Positions 7,974 through 18,012 of a DNA stretch of 64,000 nt are shown here, piece after piece. The translations under genes and the position numbers were made by a program. Below the pieces are notes generated by a model. That model saw only the letters and a list, made by a program, of their open reading frames with translations, was not told where the DNA came from and did not search any database. Each line of letters opens with the position of its first letter. Position 1 is the first letter of the stretch. The DNA comes from Halothermothrix orenii H 168 (lineage in GTDB: Bacteria > Bacillota > Halanaerobiia > Halanaerobiales > Halothermotrichaceae), in contig NC_011899.1 of assembly GCF_000020485.1 (NCBI RefSeq), positions 283,501 to 347,500 on the forward strand, read 5' to 3'.

Positions 7974-9344
7974 TTATTTCCTTACCAGAATATTATCATA
8001 TGTTTCTTCATCAATTATTTGTTCCTGGGATTCTATAAGCTGTGTTAGGTAATTAAAAATGTGATATATGTTATTGTTATCAATAGGGGTTTGAGACCGG
8101 GCTTTACTGCCGAATTTGTTTACAAGCCTGGTAGCTTCTTTAATATCATTAATTCTTTTTGGTCCACCGACACATCCTCCCTCACAGCCCATTCCCTCTA
8201 TAAATGTAGCCTCAACTTTACCTTCTTTTAATTCATCAAGCAACTTTTTGCAGTTTTTTACCCCATCGGCCTGATTTGCTTTAAATTTTACATGCTCATG
8301 GGGAGAAAGCCGCTTAACTGTATCAGAAACTGCCTGGCTGACTCCTCCAGTCCGGGCATAGACTCTACCTCCTCTGGATGACTGTTCTTTATTATCTTCA
8401 GGTAGTCTTGCTGGGTCAATATTAAGGGCTTCAAAAATGAGATCTAATTCATCAAAGGTTAAGACAAAGTCAATGGCACCCTTTAATTCAGGATGTTTCG
8501 CCTCTGCTTTTTTGGCAATGCAGGGGCCAATAAATACAGTTATGGCATCAGGAAAAAGTAGCTTTATCAATCTTCCGGAGGCTATCATTGGGGATACGGT
8601 CCTGGTTAGATGGTTATTTAACGAGGGGTAATGTTTTGTTACCATATTTACCCATACCGGGCAGCAACAACTTGTAATCATAAAATCACCCTCTTTCTGC
8701 ACAAGGCGGTTATATTCATCCGCTTCTCTTAAAGTAACTATATCAGCAAAGAGGGCCACTTCTACCATGTCGGTAAATCCAATTTTTTTAAAAGCACTCC
8801 GGAGGTGTCCGGCTGTGACCTTTTCACCAAACTGTCCCATAATGGCCGGGGCCACATTTGCATAAACCTGGGTATCGTTTTTAAGGTATTTATAGAGGGG
8901 AAAAAATTCAACCTTATCAGAAACAGCTTCAAGGGGACATTTTGGAATGCATTTACCACAGGAAATACAACGTCCGTCTTCAATTAATAGTCCTTCTTTT
9001 TCATTAATATCACACCCAACTCTGCAATAATCTGGTCCATATTTTTTCTGGCAGAGGTCACAGATTTTTCGATTAACTGTAACTACCGGCTGTTTAACTT
9101 CTTTTAAGTTAAGGGCCGTATTCAATTCAGCTGATAATTCTGTGTCATTTTTTGCAGTAGGATTTAGACCCATAGCCAGGAGTATTTCATTTTTAATAAG
9201 GTCGAGTTCTTCATGACTATCTTTTTTTGTGAGTTGATATGGAAGATTGTTAATAGTCTTTTTGATCTGGTCATTATATAAATCTTTGCAGAGTTGTTTA
9301 AAAATATCTTTTCTTAAGGATTGATAATTTGAATTTTCTATCAT
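7974..9344 (-). CDS. [FeFe] hydrogenase, group-B-like, monomeric with two 4Fe-4S clusters
   Basis: Protein of 456 residues. The N-terminal part holds a cysteine cluster (CDLCQKKYGPDYCRVGC) followed by a ferredoxin motif (CISCGKCIPKCP). The hydrogenase domain has all three H-cluster signatures: L1 TSCCCPVW, L2 GPCIAKKAE, L3 EGMGCEGGCVGGP. The triple-cysteine L1 and the EGMGC L3 are those I associate with group B enzymes such as Clostridium pasteurianum CpII, which differ in catalytic bias from ordinary H2-evolving types. An in-frame ATG lies 15 codons upstream, but the ATG at 9344 (MIENSNYQ) has the ribosome binding site gagagg at good spacing. No partner subunits lie beside it, so it probably uses soluble ferredoxin. 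Confidence 0.85.
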   Translation of the reverse strand: MIENSNYQSLRKDIFKQLCKDLYNDQIKKTINNLPYQLTKKDSHEELDLIKNEILLAMGLNPTAKNDTELSAELNTALNLKEVKQPVVTVNRKICDLCQKKYGPDYCRVGCDINEKEGLLIEDGRCISCGKCIPKCPLEAVSDKVEFFPLYKYLKNDTQVYANVAPAIMGQFGEKVTAGHLRSAFKKIGFTDMVEVALFADIVTLREADEYNRLVQKEGDFMITSCCCPVWVNMVTKHYPSLNNHLTRTVSPMIASGRLIKLLFPDAITVFIGPCIAKKAEAKHPELKGAIDFVLTFDELDLIFEALNIDPARLPEDNKEQSSRGGRVYARTGGVSQAVSDTVKRLSPHEHVKFKANQADGVKNCKKLLDELKEGKVEATFIEGMGCEGGCVGGPKRINDIKEATRLVNKFGSKARSQTPIDNNNIYHIFNYLTQLIESQEQIIDEETYDNILVRK

Positions 9345-9557
9345 AATATCCCTCTCATATCTGTTACCATAATTTAATGATAGTCTCAAAGTTTCAGGAC
9401 TGTCTCAGTTGAAAATTATAGGGGCAGTAAAACCGGGTCGTTGCCCGGTTCTGTGACCAGAAAAATCAATTACGAAAAGCCTGAATTCGCATAAGGCTCC
9501 GGGTTTTATATTAGTATTATATTTTTTCAGGCTATTAATACAATGGTATTAATACAA
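9345..9557 (-). promoter_or_regulatory. Hydrogenase promoter with direct repeats and a structured leader
   Basis: Read on the minus strand, TTGTAT (9543-9538) and TATAAT (9521-9516) are 16 bases apart. Two direct repeats TATTAATACAA (9533-9543 and 9547-9557, period 14) overlap the -35. The leader of about 160 bases contains a strong hairpin, AACCGGG (9431-9437) with CCCGGTT (9444-9450). There is also a long-range pair, AGCCTGAA (9478-9485) with TTCAGGCT (9526-9533), which competes with AGCC/GGCT (9478-9481/9495-9498). I could not match it to a riboswitch class. Confidence 0.4.
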
Positions 9558-9616
9558 ATATAATTATTTACTTTAATTACCAGAGTTTTGCCAAAATTAT
9601 AAATACAAATTTTCCC

Positions 9617-9645
9617 TTGAATATTGTTAAAAATAATTGTATAAT
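9617..9645 (+). promoter_or_regulatory. Sigma-A-type promoter of carA
   Basis: TTGAAT (9617-9622) and TATAAT (9640-9645) are separated by 17 bases, the same pair of hexamers as before argC and after argH. The start of transcription would fall near 9652, about 70 bases before the carA start codon. Confidence 0.75.
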
Positions 9646-9721
9646 TATCTAAATAGCAAAAGGTTATATTTATGCAGGTTTATTTTATAATCATGCAAAA
9701 ATGAAAGGGGTTGCTACCAAG

Positions 9722-10816
9722 ATGGAGGCTAAGTTAGTTCTGGAAGATGGTACGGTTTTTAAAGGTAAGGGATTGGGATATGAGGGGACTACATGGGGAG
9801 AGGTTGTCTTTAATACCAGTATGACCGGGTATCAGGAAATTTTAACAGACCCGTCATACCGTGGACAGCTGGTTACGTTAACTTATCCCCTCATCGGTAA
9901 TTATGGAATTAATCATAATGACTTTGAATCTTATGAAATTCATGCCGGGGGGTTGATTATCAGAGAAGACTGCTCACGACCAAATCACTGGCAGTCACAA
10001 AATACCCTGGATGTTTTTCTGAAAGAGTATAAAATTACCGGTATTACAAATATCGATACCCGTGCCCTTACCCGACGCCTCCGGTCTAAAGGTAGTATGT
10101 TTGGTGTGATTTCATCTGAAATTCTGGATGAAAAAGAGTTAAATAAAATAATTAAGCAGAAAATCAAAGAGAAAAGGTGCCTGGTAGAGGAAGTCAGTGT
10201 ATCAACCCCGACCCGGATACCGGGAAAGGGTCCCAGGGTTGTGGTTATGGACTTCGGGGTTAAATATAACATTGTCAGGTATCTAAAAAGCCTGGGAGCT
10301 GATATTTTTGTCCTTCCTTATAGTTCATCAGCAGAAGAGGTATTAAGTTATAACCCTGACGGGATATTACTTTCTAACGGTCCAGGGGATCCCATGGATA
10401 TAAGTGAAAAAGTACCTGAAATCCAATCACTGGCTACAAAAAATATACCCGTTTTTGGAATATGTCTGGGACATCAACTACTGGGATTAGCTTTCGGGGG
10501 CAGAACATATAAACTTAAATTCGGGCACCATGGAGGCAATCACCCGGTCAAGGATTTAAGAACCGGTAAGGTTTTAATAACTACCCAGAACCATGGTTAT
10601 GCCCTTGAAGATGGTTTGCCGCCGGAAATTGAGGTTACCCATATAAATTTAAATGACGGTACAATAGAGGGTATAAAACATAAGGACTTACCGGTTTCTT
10701 CAGTACAATACCATCCTGAAGCCGGACCTGGCCCCAAAGATTCAACACTGCTATTTAACGAATTTATAAATAAATTAACAGGTCAGAGAAATGTAAAAAA
10801 ATTGGTTAATTTTTAG
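9722..10816 (+). CDS. carA: Carbamoyl phosphate synthase, small (glutaminase) subunit
   Basis: Hydrolyses glutamine and passes ammonia to CarB for carbamoyl phosphate synthesis, feeding arginine and pyrimidines. The N-terminal domain begins AKLVLEDGTVFKGKG; the class I amidotransferase domain has the nucleophile cysteine in GICLGHQLLG and the histidine/glutamate pair in QYHPEAGPGP. The open frame could start at ATG 9701, but that codon has no ribosome binding site, whereas ATG 9722 follows aaagggg and gives the usual N-terminus; 364 residues results. Sited with argG/argH, so an arginine-linked role is likely, though no separate pyrimidine enzyme is visible in the window. Confidence 0.94.
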   Translation: MEAKLVLEDGTVFKGKGLGYEGTTWGEVVFNTSMTGYQEILTDPSYRGQLVTLTYPLIGNYGINHNDFESYEIHAGGLIIREDCSRPNHWQSQNTLDVFLKEYKITGITNIDTRALTRRLRSKGSMFGVISSEILDEKELNKIIKQKIKEKRCLVEEVSVSTPTRIPGKGPRVVVMDFGVKYNIVRYLKSLGADIFVLPYSSSAEEVLSYNPDGILLSNGPGDPMDISEKVPEIQSLATKNIPVFGICLGHQLLGLAFGGRTYKLKFGHHGGNHPVKDLRTGKVLITTQNHGYALEDGLPPEIEVTHINLNDGTIEGIKHKDLPVSSVQYHPEAGPGPKDSTLLFNEFINKLTGQRNVKKLVNF

Positions 10817-10964
10817 GTAAGAACTATAAATCCTACAACTATAGGTCTAAACTATATGGTCTACAGGGTTAGGTATATAAGAAGGGGTAATGATATTTAA
10901 GTTTTGAATGATAGAAAGAGTAAATACCATATAGATGTTTTAAGGCTTATGAAGGAGGTTTAAC

Positions 10965-13900
10965 ATGCCGATTAATAAGAAAATAAAGAAAGTCCTGGTA
11001 ATTGGTTCAGGGCCGATTATAATCGGGCAGGCAGCAGAGTTTGATTATTCAGGTACCCAGGCCTGTAAGGCTTTAAAAGAAGAAGGTCTTGAAGTAGTTC
11101 TGGTAAACAGTAATCCGGCTACTATCATGACAGACACAGATATAGCTGATCAGGTTTATCTGGAACCATTAACCTTTGATTATATAACCAGGATAATAGA
11201 GAAGGAAAAACCTGATGGATTACTTCCTACCCTGGGTGGCCAGACAGGGCTTAATCTGGCTGTTGAGCTGGCTGAAAAGGGGGTTCTTGATAAATTTGGG
11301 GTTACCCTGCTGGGTACAAATCTGGAAGCAATTCAGAAAGCAGAGGATAGAAATCTATTCAGGGAACTATTAGATGATATAGGTGAACCATTTATCGAGA
11401 GTAAGATTGTGGATAACCTTAAGGAAGCTGTTCAGACAGCACAGCAAATTGGTTTTCCGGTAATAGTTAGACCAGCCTATACCCTCGGTGGAAGCGGAGG
11501 AGGTATAGCTGAAAATGTTGAAGAACTTAAAGAAATTGTTACTCTGGGTTTAAAGAGAAGTAGAATTAATCAGGTTCTCATTGAAAAGAGTCTTTACGGA
11601 TGGAAGGAACTGGAGTATGAGGTTATACGTGATGGGAATGATAATTGTATTACCATCTGCAATATGGAAAATATTGACCCTGTTGGCATTCACACTGGTG
11701 ATAGTATTGTGGTTGCTCCCAGTCAGACTCTATCTGATAAAGAATACCATCTGCTCAGGATGGCTTCAATAAAAATAATAAAGGCCCTTGGGATAGAAGG
11801 TGGCTGTAATATTCAATTTGCTCTGGATCCTGAGGGGCTGGACTATTATGTGATTGAAGTAAATCCCAGGGTGAGTCGTTCTAGTGCTCTGGCTTCGAAG
11901 GCGACTGGTTATCCTATTGCCCAGGTTTCTGCTAAAATTGCCCTTGGTCTTAGACTGGATGAGATAAAAAATATAGTAACTGGAAAAACATATGCCTGTT
12001 TTGAGCCAGCGTTAGATTATGTTGTAACCAAAATCCCGCGCTGGCCTTTTGATAAATTTTCTAAAGGTGATAGGAGCCTGGGAACCCAGATGAAAGCAAC
12101 CGGTGAGGTTATGGCTATCGGAAGAAACTTCACAGAATCCTTTTTAAAGGCTATTGAATCCCTGGATATAAGGTTGCCTGATTTTATGGAAGACCTGGAC
12201 AGGGAAAGTCTGGAAAACAGGGTTAAAAAGGCTTATGATGATAGGATGTTTTATATTCTCCAGGCCTTTTATAATGGTGTTAAACCAGAAGATTTATATG
12301 AATGGACGGGGATTGACCCCTTTTATTTATATAAAATTGAAGAGATTGTAAGGTTATCTTTAAAAATAAGTAGTAACAAAGATAAAATCCTTAAAGGTGA
12401 AGTAAATTTGCTGGCCCGGGCCAAGAAACTTGGATTGAGTGACAGTATGCTTGGAAGGCTTCTTGGTATACCGGATTTTGAAGTCAGGGATTTAAGGTTA
12501 AAATACGGGATTAAACCTACCTATAAAATGGTTGATACCTGTGCTGCTGAGTTCGCCGCTGAAACCCCGTATTATTATTCGACCTATGAAGAAGAAGATG
12601 AAGTTGAGGTTAGTGATAATCGGAAAGTTTTGGTGGTGGGTTCAGGTCCGATTAGAATTGGTCAGGGTATTGAGTTTGATTACTGTAGTGTTCATGCTGT
12701 CAGGGCACTTCAGGATAGAAATGTAGAGGCTATTATTGTAAATAACAACCCGGAAACAGTAAGTACCGATTTTGATACCTCTGATAAACTTTATTTTGAA
12801 CCCCTGACCACGGAATATGTCCTCAATGTAGCAGAACGGGAAGGAATTACTGATGTTATCCTCCAGTTCGGGGGTCAGACAGCCATTAACCTGGCAGAGC
12901 CTTTGAGTGAAGCGGGTATGAATGTTCTGGGAACGGGTCTTAAAAGTATTAATCTGACCGAGGATAGAAAACAGTTTAACCAGGTCTTAACCTCCGAAAA
13001 AATACCTACTCCACCTGGTTATACTGTTTTCTCTATAGAAGAGGCTTTAAAACTTAGCCATAAAATCGGGTACCCTGTTCTGGTACGTCCCTCATATGTA
13101 CTCGGTGGAAGGGGAATGGAGATTGTCTCCAATGAGGCTGAGTTGAAAACATATCTGACCGATGCTGTAAAGATAACACCAGAGCATCCCGTTTTAATTG
13201 ATAGATATATTCCGGGACGGGAAATAGAGGTTGATGCAATTTCAGACGGTAATGATGTATTAATACCGGGAATTATGGAACATGTTGAAAGGGCCGGGGT
13301 GCACTCAGGGGATAGTATGGCCATTTACCCGGCCCGGAACCTTACTACTAAACAAACCAGGAGACTGGTTAATTATACAAAAAAAATCTGTAATTTGTTT
13401 GGCATTAAAGGCATAATTAATATTCAGTTTGTCCTTGACAGGGATGGTCAGTTTTATGTGCTGGAAGTAAATCCCAGAGCCAGCCGTACGGTTCCAATCC
13501 TGAGTAAAGTTACTGGTATTCCTATGGTAAAATGGTCAGTTAGAATAATGCTCGGGGAAACTCTGAATCAGATTACAACTTTAAAAGGATTAGTTCCGCC
13601 TGGAGACCTTATTTCAGTAAAGGTTCCTGTCTTTTCCTTTGATAAGTTACTCGGAGTTGATATCCACCTCAACCCAGAAATGAAATCAACCGGAGAAGTT
13701 TTGGGGACAGCTGAAAATTTAGAGCAGGCCATTTATAAAGGTCTTAAAGCGGCTGATTTTGACCTCCCAGAGGGAGGAAAAGTATTGTTTTCCCTGGCCG
13801 ACCGTGATAAACAAGAAGCCCTGGGGGTGGTATGCCGGTTTATAGAAGAAGGGTATCAGGTATTGGCCACCAGGAAAACGGCCTTATATTTCCAGAAAAG

Positions 13901-14168
13901 AGGACTGAGGGTTGAAAAGACTGAAGACCCGGTAGGATTAATTAAAAAGGGTGATATTAAAATGGTTGTCAATACCCCAACCCGGGGTAAAGAGCCCGGT
14001 CGGATTGGGTTTAAGCTCCGACGGATAGCGGTAGAACATAATATTCCCTGTTTTACATCTCTCGATACTGTAGAGATGGTGTTACAGGCTCTGGTAAGGG
14101 TAGGAGAAGAGGAGAAGAAAGAGGTCATACCGTTATCTGAATATAAAAAAGGAGGAGTTTTAGTATGA
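10965..14168 (+). CDS. carB: Carbamoyl phosphate synthase, large subunit
   Basis: Full-length 1067-residue CarB with the characteristic internal duplication: the first half begins [21 protein letters not shown] and the second [21 protein letters not shown] (around residue 557). Each half has an ATP-grasp domain, including the glycine-rich loops TLGGSGGG and VLGGRGME. The C-terminal MGS-like allosteric domain (about 930-1067) could bind regulators. Preceded by a strong aaggaggttt ribosome binding site. The 148-base gap after carA shows no terminator, so the two genes are probably on one transcript. The stop TGA overlaps the argG ATG (ATGA), implying coupled translation. Confidence 0.97.
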
Positions 14169-15406
14169 AGAAGGTAAATAAAATTGTTCTGGCTTATTCA
14201 GGGGGACTTGATACCTCTGTTAGTATAAAATGGTTACAGGAGAAGTTTAATGCTGAAATAATAGCCTATTCAGCCAATGTAGGGCAGGATGATAATGACT
14301 GGAACCAGATAAAAGAGAAGGCTCTGAAGGCTGGTGCCAGCAAGGTTTATATTGATGATATCAGGGAAGAGTTTATAAAAAACTATGCTTTTAATTCACT
14401 GAAAGCAAATGGTTTATATGAAGGCAAATATCCCCTGGCGACTGCCCTGTCCCGGCCCCTGATTGCAAAAAGGATGGTAGAGGTAGCCCACCAGGAAGGA
14501 GCTGAAGCTGTTGCTCATGGTTGTACTGGTAAAGGGAATGATCAGGTCAGGTTTGATGTCTCTTTTAAAGCCCTTGATCCGGATCTGGAAATAATTGCCC
14601 CCTTGCGGGAGTGGGAATTTAAGTCCCGGGGTGAAGAAATAGATTATGCTAAAAAGCATAATATTCCGGTTAAAGCCACTAAGGAAAGTCCTTACAGTAT
14701 CGATAGTAACCTCTGGGGGTTAAGTGTTGAATGTGGGGAGTTGGAAGATCCGTGGGCAGAACCTCCACTTGACGCCTATCAGTGGACGGCAAATCCCGAA
14801 GAAGCCCCTGCTACCCCCCTCTATTTAACAATATCATTTGACCAGGGGGAACCCATTAAATTAAATGACAGGTATATGTCCCCTGTTGAATTGGTGGAAA
14901 AATTAAATGATATCGGGGCCGAATATGGTATAGGGAGAATAGATATGGTGGAAAACAGACTGGTCGGTATCAAATCCAGGGAGATCTATGAGACCCCGGC
15001 TGCCACAATTTTACTTGAAGCTCATCAGCAGCTTGAAGACTTAACTCTGGATAGGGAAACAGCCCATTACAAAAGATTGATAAGTGAAAAGTATTCCGAA
15101 CTGGTTTATAACGGGTTATGGTATTCACCATTACGGTCAGCCCTTGAAGCCTTTATTGAAGATACCCAGAAACAGGTTACCGGTAAAGTTAAACTAAAGC
15201 TTTACAAGGGTCAGTGTGTTACGGTTGGTCGAAAGTCTCCCTATTCGCTCTACCAGTTTGATCTTGCGACGTATGATGAGAATGATTCTTTTGACCATTC
15301 ATCGGCAAAAGGATTTATCAAGCTATGGGGTTTACCAGGTCAGGTATATAGTCAGGTTCAGCAGAAAAATAAAGATACTATTTATCTAAAGGAGTTTGTA
15401 AAATGA
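14165..15406 (+). CDS. argG: Argininosuccinate synthase
   Basis: Condenses citrulline and aspartate using ATP. The N-terminal pyrophosphatase-type P-loop [15 protein letters not shown] is clear, as are the family motifs [14 protein letters not shown] and [11 protein letters not shown]. The 413-residue length is standard. It begins inside the carB stop (ATGA overlap), with aaaggaggag as its ribosome binding site in the carB tail, and ends in another ATGA overlap with the GNAT gene. Confidence 0.97.
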
Positions 15407-15915
15407 GGTCCCTGTCCTCTCCTGATAACAGTGTCTGTATCAGGGGAGCTAATACAGAAGATGCCGGTAAGGTACTGATACTGATCAGGCGTGCCTTTAA
15501 GGATTATCTCCCGGAGCCTGTTACTCCGGGAGAGTATATACTCCCGGCTTTCCGGGATAACATTGATGAAATAGTTAAAGACATAGTTAAAAACCGGGTA
15601 TTGATAATGGAAAAAGACAGCTTAATTATTGGGAGTCTGAGGCTTGTGTTTGAAGGAAGTACCAGTGTTTATCTGAAGAGGTTTGCCATTTTACCCGGCT
15701 ATCAGGGGCAGGGGTATGGAAGCCTTCTTTTACGGTACGCTGAAGATGAAGCCAGAAATATGAAGGGTTGTTATTTATACTTACATTCTACCCTGGACAA
15801 TGATAAACTGGTTAAATTTTATCTTAAGAATGGTTACCGATGTGTCCGCATTGATAACAGTTACCCATATCGGCGGGGTCTCTGGGTGAAAAGACTTAAC
15901 GGAGTTGATCAATGA
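15403..15915 (+). CDS. GNAT acetyltransferase embedded between argG and argH (possible N-acetylglutamate synthase)
   Basis: Protein of 170 residues with one GNAT fold. The acetyl-CoA pyrophosphate loop reads LPGYQGQGYGSLLL near residue 100, preceded by the beta-4 strand YLKRFAI and followed by the typical AEDEARNMKGCYLYLH segment. Overlaps argG upstream and argH downstream by 4 bases each, so production is tied to the arginine enzymes. Short stand-alone or ArgH-fused GNAT domains serve as N-acetylglutamate synthase in some bacteria, which makes that function plausible, but ArgJ here should already supply it. Other small-amine substrates cannot be excluded. Confidence 0.7.
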   Translation: MRSLSSPDNSVCIRGANTEDAGKVLILIRRAFKDYLPEPVTPGEYILPAFRDNIDEIVKDIVKNRVLIMEKDSLIIGSLRLVFEGSTSVYLKRFAILPGYQGQGYGSLLLRYAEDEARNMKGCYLYLHSTLDNDKLVKFYLKNGYRCVRIDNSYPYRRGLWVKRLNGVDQ

Positions 15916-17306
15916 TGAAATTATGGGGTGGCAGGTTCAGTAAACAGACCCATAAACTTATGGAAGAATTTAATTCATCTCTTTCTTTTGATAAAAGGCT
16001 TTACAGCTATGATATTAAAGGGAGTATCGCCCATGTTAAAATGCTGTCCAGGACTGGTGTTTTATCTAAATCTGAAGCAGAAACAATTATTAAGGGTTTA
16101 CAGGAGATAAAAGAAGAGATAGATGAAGGTATAATTTCTCTGGAGGGTCGATATGAAGATATTCACAGTCTGGTAGAAAAAAATTTGATAGATAAGGTTG
16201 GGGCAGTAGGGGGAAAACTCCATACTGCCCGTAGTAGAAATGACCAGGTGGCCCTGGATACCAGGCTTTATTTGCGTGATGAAATCTTTAATATTCAGGA
16301 ACTGTTAATAATCTTTTTAAAAACCCTCCTTGAGCTGGGTGAAAAATATAAAAAGGTAGTTATGCCCGGATATACCCATCTTCAAAGAGCCCAGCCGGTA
16401 TCAATGGGCCATCATTTACTGGCTTATTATTTTAAGTTAAAAAGGGATTATGACAGGTTAAATGATAATATGAAGCGGGTTAATGTTTTACCCCTTGGAT
16501 GTGGAGCCCTGGCAGGGACTACTTTCCCCATTGACAGAGAATGGGTTGCCAGGGAGCTGGGGTTTGAAAAGATAGCCCTCAATTCTATAGATGGGGTTAG
16601 CGACCGGGATTATATTATAGAATTTATGGGTATTGCGGCTTCAATAATGGTTCACCTGAGCAGGTTTAGTGCTGAATTAATCTTGTGGTCTTCAAGTGAA
16701 TTTAGTTTTATTGAACTGGATGACAGTTTTACCACCGGGAGTAGTATTATGCCCCAGAAGAAAAATCCCGATGTTGCTGAATTGGTCAGGGGTAAAAGTG
16801 GCAGGATATTCGGGAATTTAGTTCAATTACTGTCCCTGCTTAAGGGGTTACCTCTGGCTTATAATAAAGATATGCAGGAGGATAAAGAGGCCCTTTTTGA
16901 TACAATTGATAACCTCAAGATTATTTTAGAAATATTCCCGCCGATGTTAAAAACGATGAAGGTAAACAAGGACCGGTTATACCGGGCCGCCAACCGGGGA
17001 TTTGTTAACGCAACTGATTTAGCTGATTATCTGGCCAGGAAAGGGGTTCCCTTTCGTGAAGCACACGGGATGGTGGGAAAGGCTGTCTTATATGCCCTGG
17101 AAAAAGATAAAGAATTAAACCAGATAACTATCGAGGAATGGAACCAGCTTTTTCCGGATTACGGTGATATATTTGATAAAGGTTTGTCAGAAATTCTTGA
17201 TGTAAATACGAGTTTGAATAATCGTAAGTCTTCGGGAGGACCAGCTCCTGAGGAAGTGGAGAGGGTAATCAGTATAGAGAGGGAGTGGATTGAATCATTT
17301 ACTTAA
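15912..17306 (+). CDS. argH: Argininosuccinate lyase
   Basis: Splits argininosuccinate to arginine and fumarate, last step of the pathway. Fumarase/aspartase-superfamily signature GSSIMPQKKNPDVAELVRG with the catalytic serine, plus the N-terminal MKLWGGRF and HTARSRNDQVALD motifs, leave no doubt. The 464-residue length is normal. Two adjacent ATG codons (15912, 15915) are possible starts; the first overlaps the preceding stop as ATGATG. Its 3' end contains a promoter for the next gene, and no terminator hairpin follows. Confidence 0.97.
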   Translation: MMKLWGGRFSKQTHKLMEEFNSSLSFDKRLYSYDIKGSIAHVKMLSRTGVLSKSEAETIIKGLQEIKEEIDEGIISLEGRYEDIHSLVEKNLIDKVGAVGGKLHTARSRNDQVALDTRLYLRDEIFNIQELLIIFLKTLLELGEKYKKVVMPGYTHLQRAQPVSMGHHLLAYYFKLKRDYDRLNDNMKRVNVLPLGCGALAGTTFPIDREWVARELGFEKIALNSIDGVSDRDYIIEFMGIAASIMVHLSRFSAELILWSSSEFSFIELDDSFTTGSSIMPQKKNPDVAELVRGKSGRIFGNLVQLLSLLKGLPLAYNKDMQEDKEALFDTIDNLKIILEIFPPMLKTMKVNKDRLYRAANRGFVNATDLADYLARKGVPFREAHGMVGKAVLYALEKDKELNQITIEEWNQLFPDYGDIFDKGLSEILDVNTSLNNRKSSGGPAPEEVERVISIEREWIESFT

Positions 17307-17318
17307 AAATGGTATAAT
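17290..17318 (+). promoter_or_regulatory. Sigma-A-type promoter inside the end of argH
   Basis: TTGAAT (17290-17295) and TATAAT (17313-17318) are 17 bases apart; the -35 lies within the last argH codons. It would drive the 2H phosphoesterase gene 105 bases downstream. Confidence 0.7.
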
Positions 17319-17423
17319 TAAGTATTAACAGGTAGTCAGAATAGAGATTACGTTTTCTGGTACAAAATGAGTTAATAATATACTTATTGTGGAATTGTTT
17401 ATATAAATGTCAGGAGACTAAAT

Positions 17424-18002
17424 ATGATACAACCTGCTTCCCTCGAAAGTGAACATTTTATAGTATTAATCCCCCGGGGAAAGGTGTATAGTCTGGCCCG
17501 GGGGATTCAGAAGTTTATTTCTGAAAATTGTAGGATTTCTGATGATGTTTTTTTCCCTGAAATTCATATTACCCTGGACAGGATTAAAAAGGGTTACAGG
17601 GATGAAGTTGTTGCAATTGTGGAAAAGGTTATAAACAAATACAAAAAGATAGATATCTGTGTTAATACAGACCAGAGTTTTCATTTTTATCAAAATAATT
17701 TTCTTGTGATGGATATTCTTAACGAGGGCCCACTGATGGAGTTTGCCCTGAATCTTCACCGCGAATTAGAAAAAAGAGGCCTGTCTACAATTAATAATTA
17801 TCATCAATGGGACCTTCACATTACTCTTTTGAGCAATCTCTTTGCCTCCAGGCCTATTCCCGACAAACTATTCCGCCATATTTATTATTACATTTCATAT
17901 AATACTAATAAAAAACAGTATGCCTCCGAGGCAGACCGGTTAGAGGTCTGGCGCCCTGAACCAGACCCGGAAAACAGGTGTCTGGCATCTTTTAAGTTAT
18001 AA
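17424..18002 (+). CDS. 2H phosphoesterase superfamily protein (LigT/2'-5' RNA ligase-like)
   Basis: Protein of 192 residues with two H-x-T motifs, PEIHITLDR near residue 50 and WDLHITLLS near residue 128, spaced as in the two lobes of the 2H phosphoesterase fold. Such enzymes open 2',3'-cyclic phosphates or act on RNA ends and cyclic nucleotides; the actual substrate here is unknown. Start ATG at 17424 follows caggag. Converges on the transporter gene with only 10 bases between stops and no visible hairpin, so the two transcripts probably overlap at their ends. Confidence 0.7.
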   Translation: MIQPASLESEHFIVLIPRGKVYSLARGIQKFISENCRISDDVFFPEIHITLDRIKKGYRDEVVAIVEKVINKYKKIDICVNTDQSFHFYQNNFLVMDILNEGPLMEFALNLHRELEKRGLSTINNYHQWDLHITLLSNLFASRPIPDKLFRHIYYYISYNTNKKQYASEADRLEVWRPEPDPENRCLASFKL

Positions 18003-18012
18003 CTGGTTTTAC

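Noticed and set aside
9420-9535. Known riboswitch (SAM, c-di-GMP, fluoride, Moco) before the hydrogenase gene
   Set aside because: Short stretches resemble pieces of c-di-GMP-I or Moco elements, but the conserved cores and helix order are not there.
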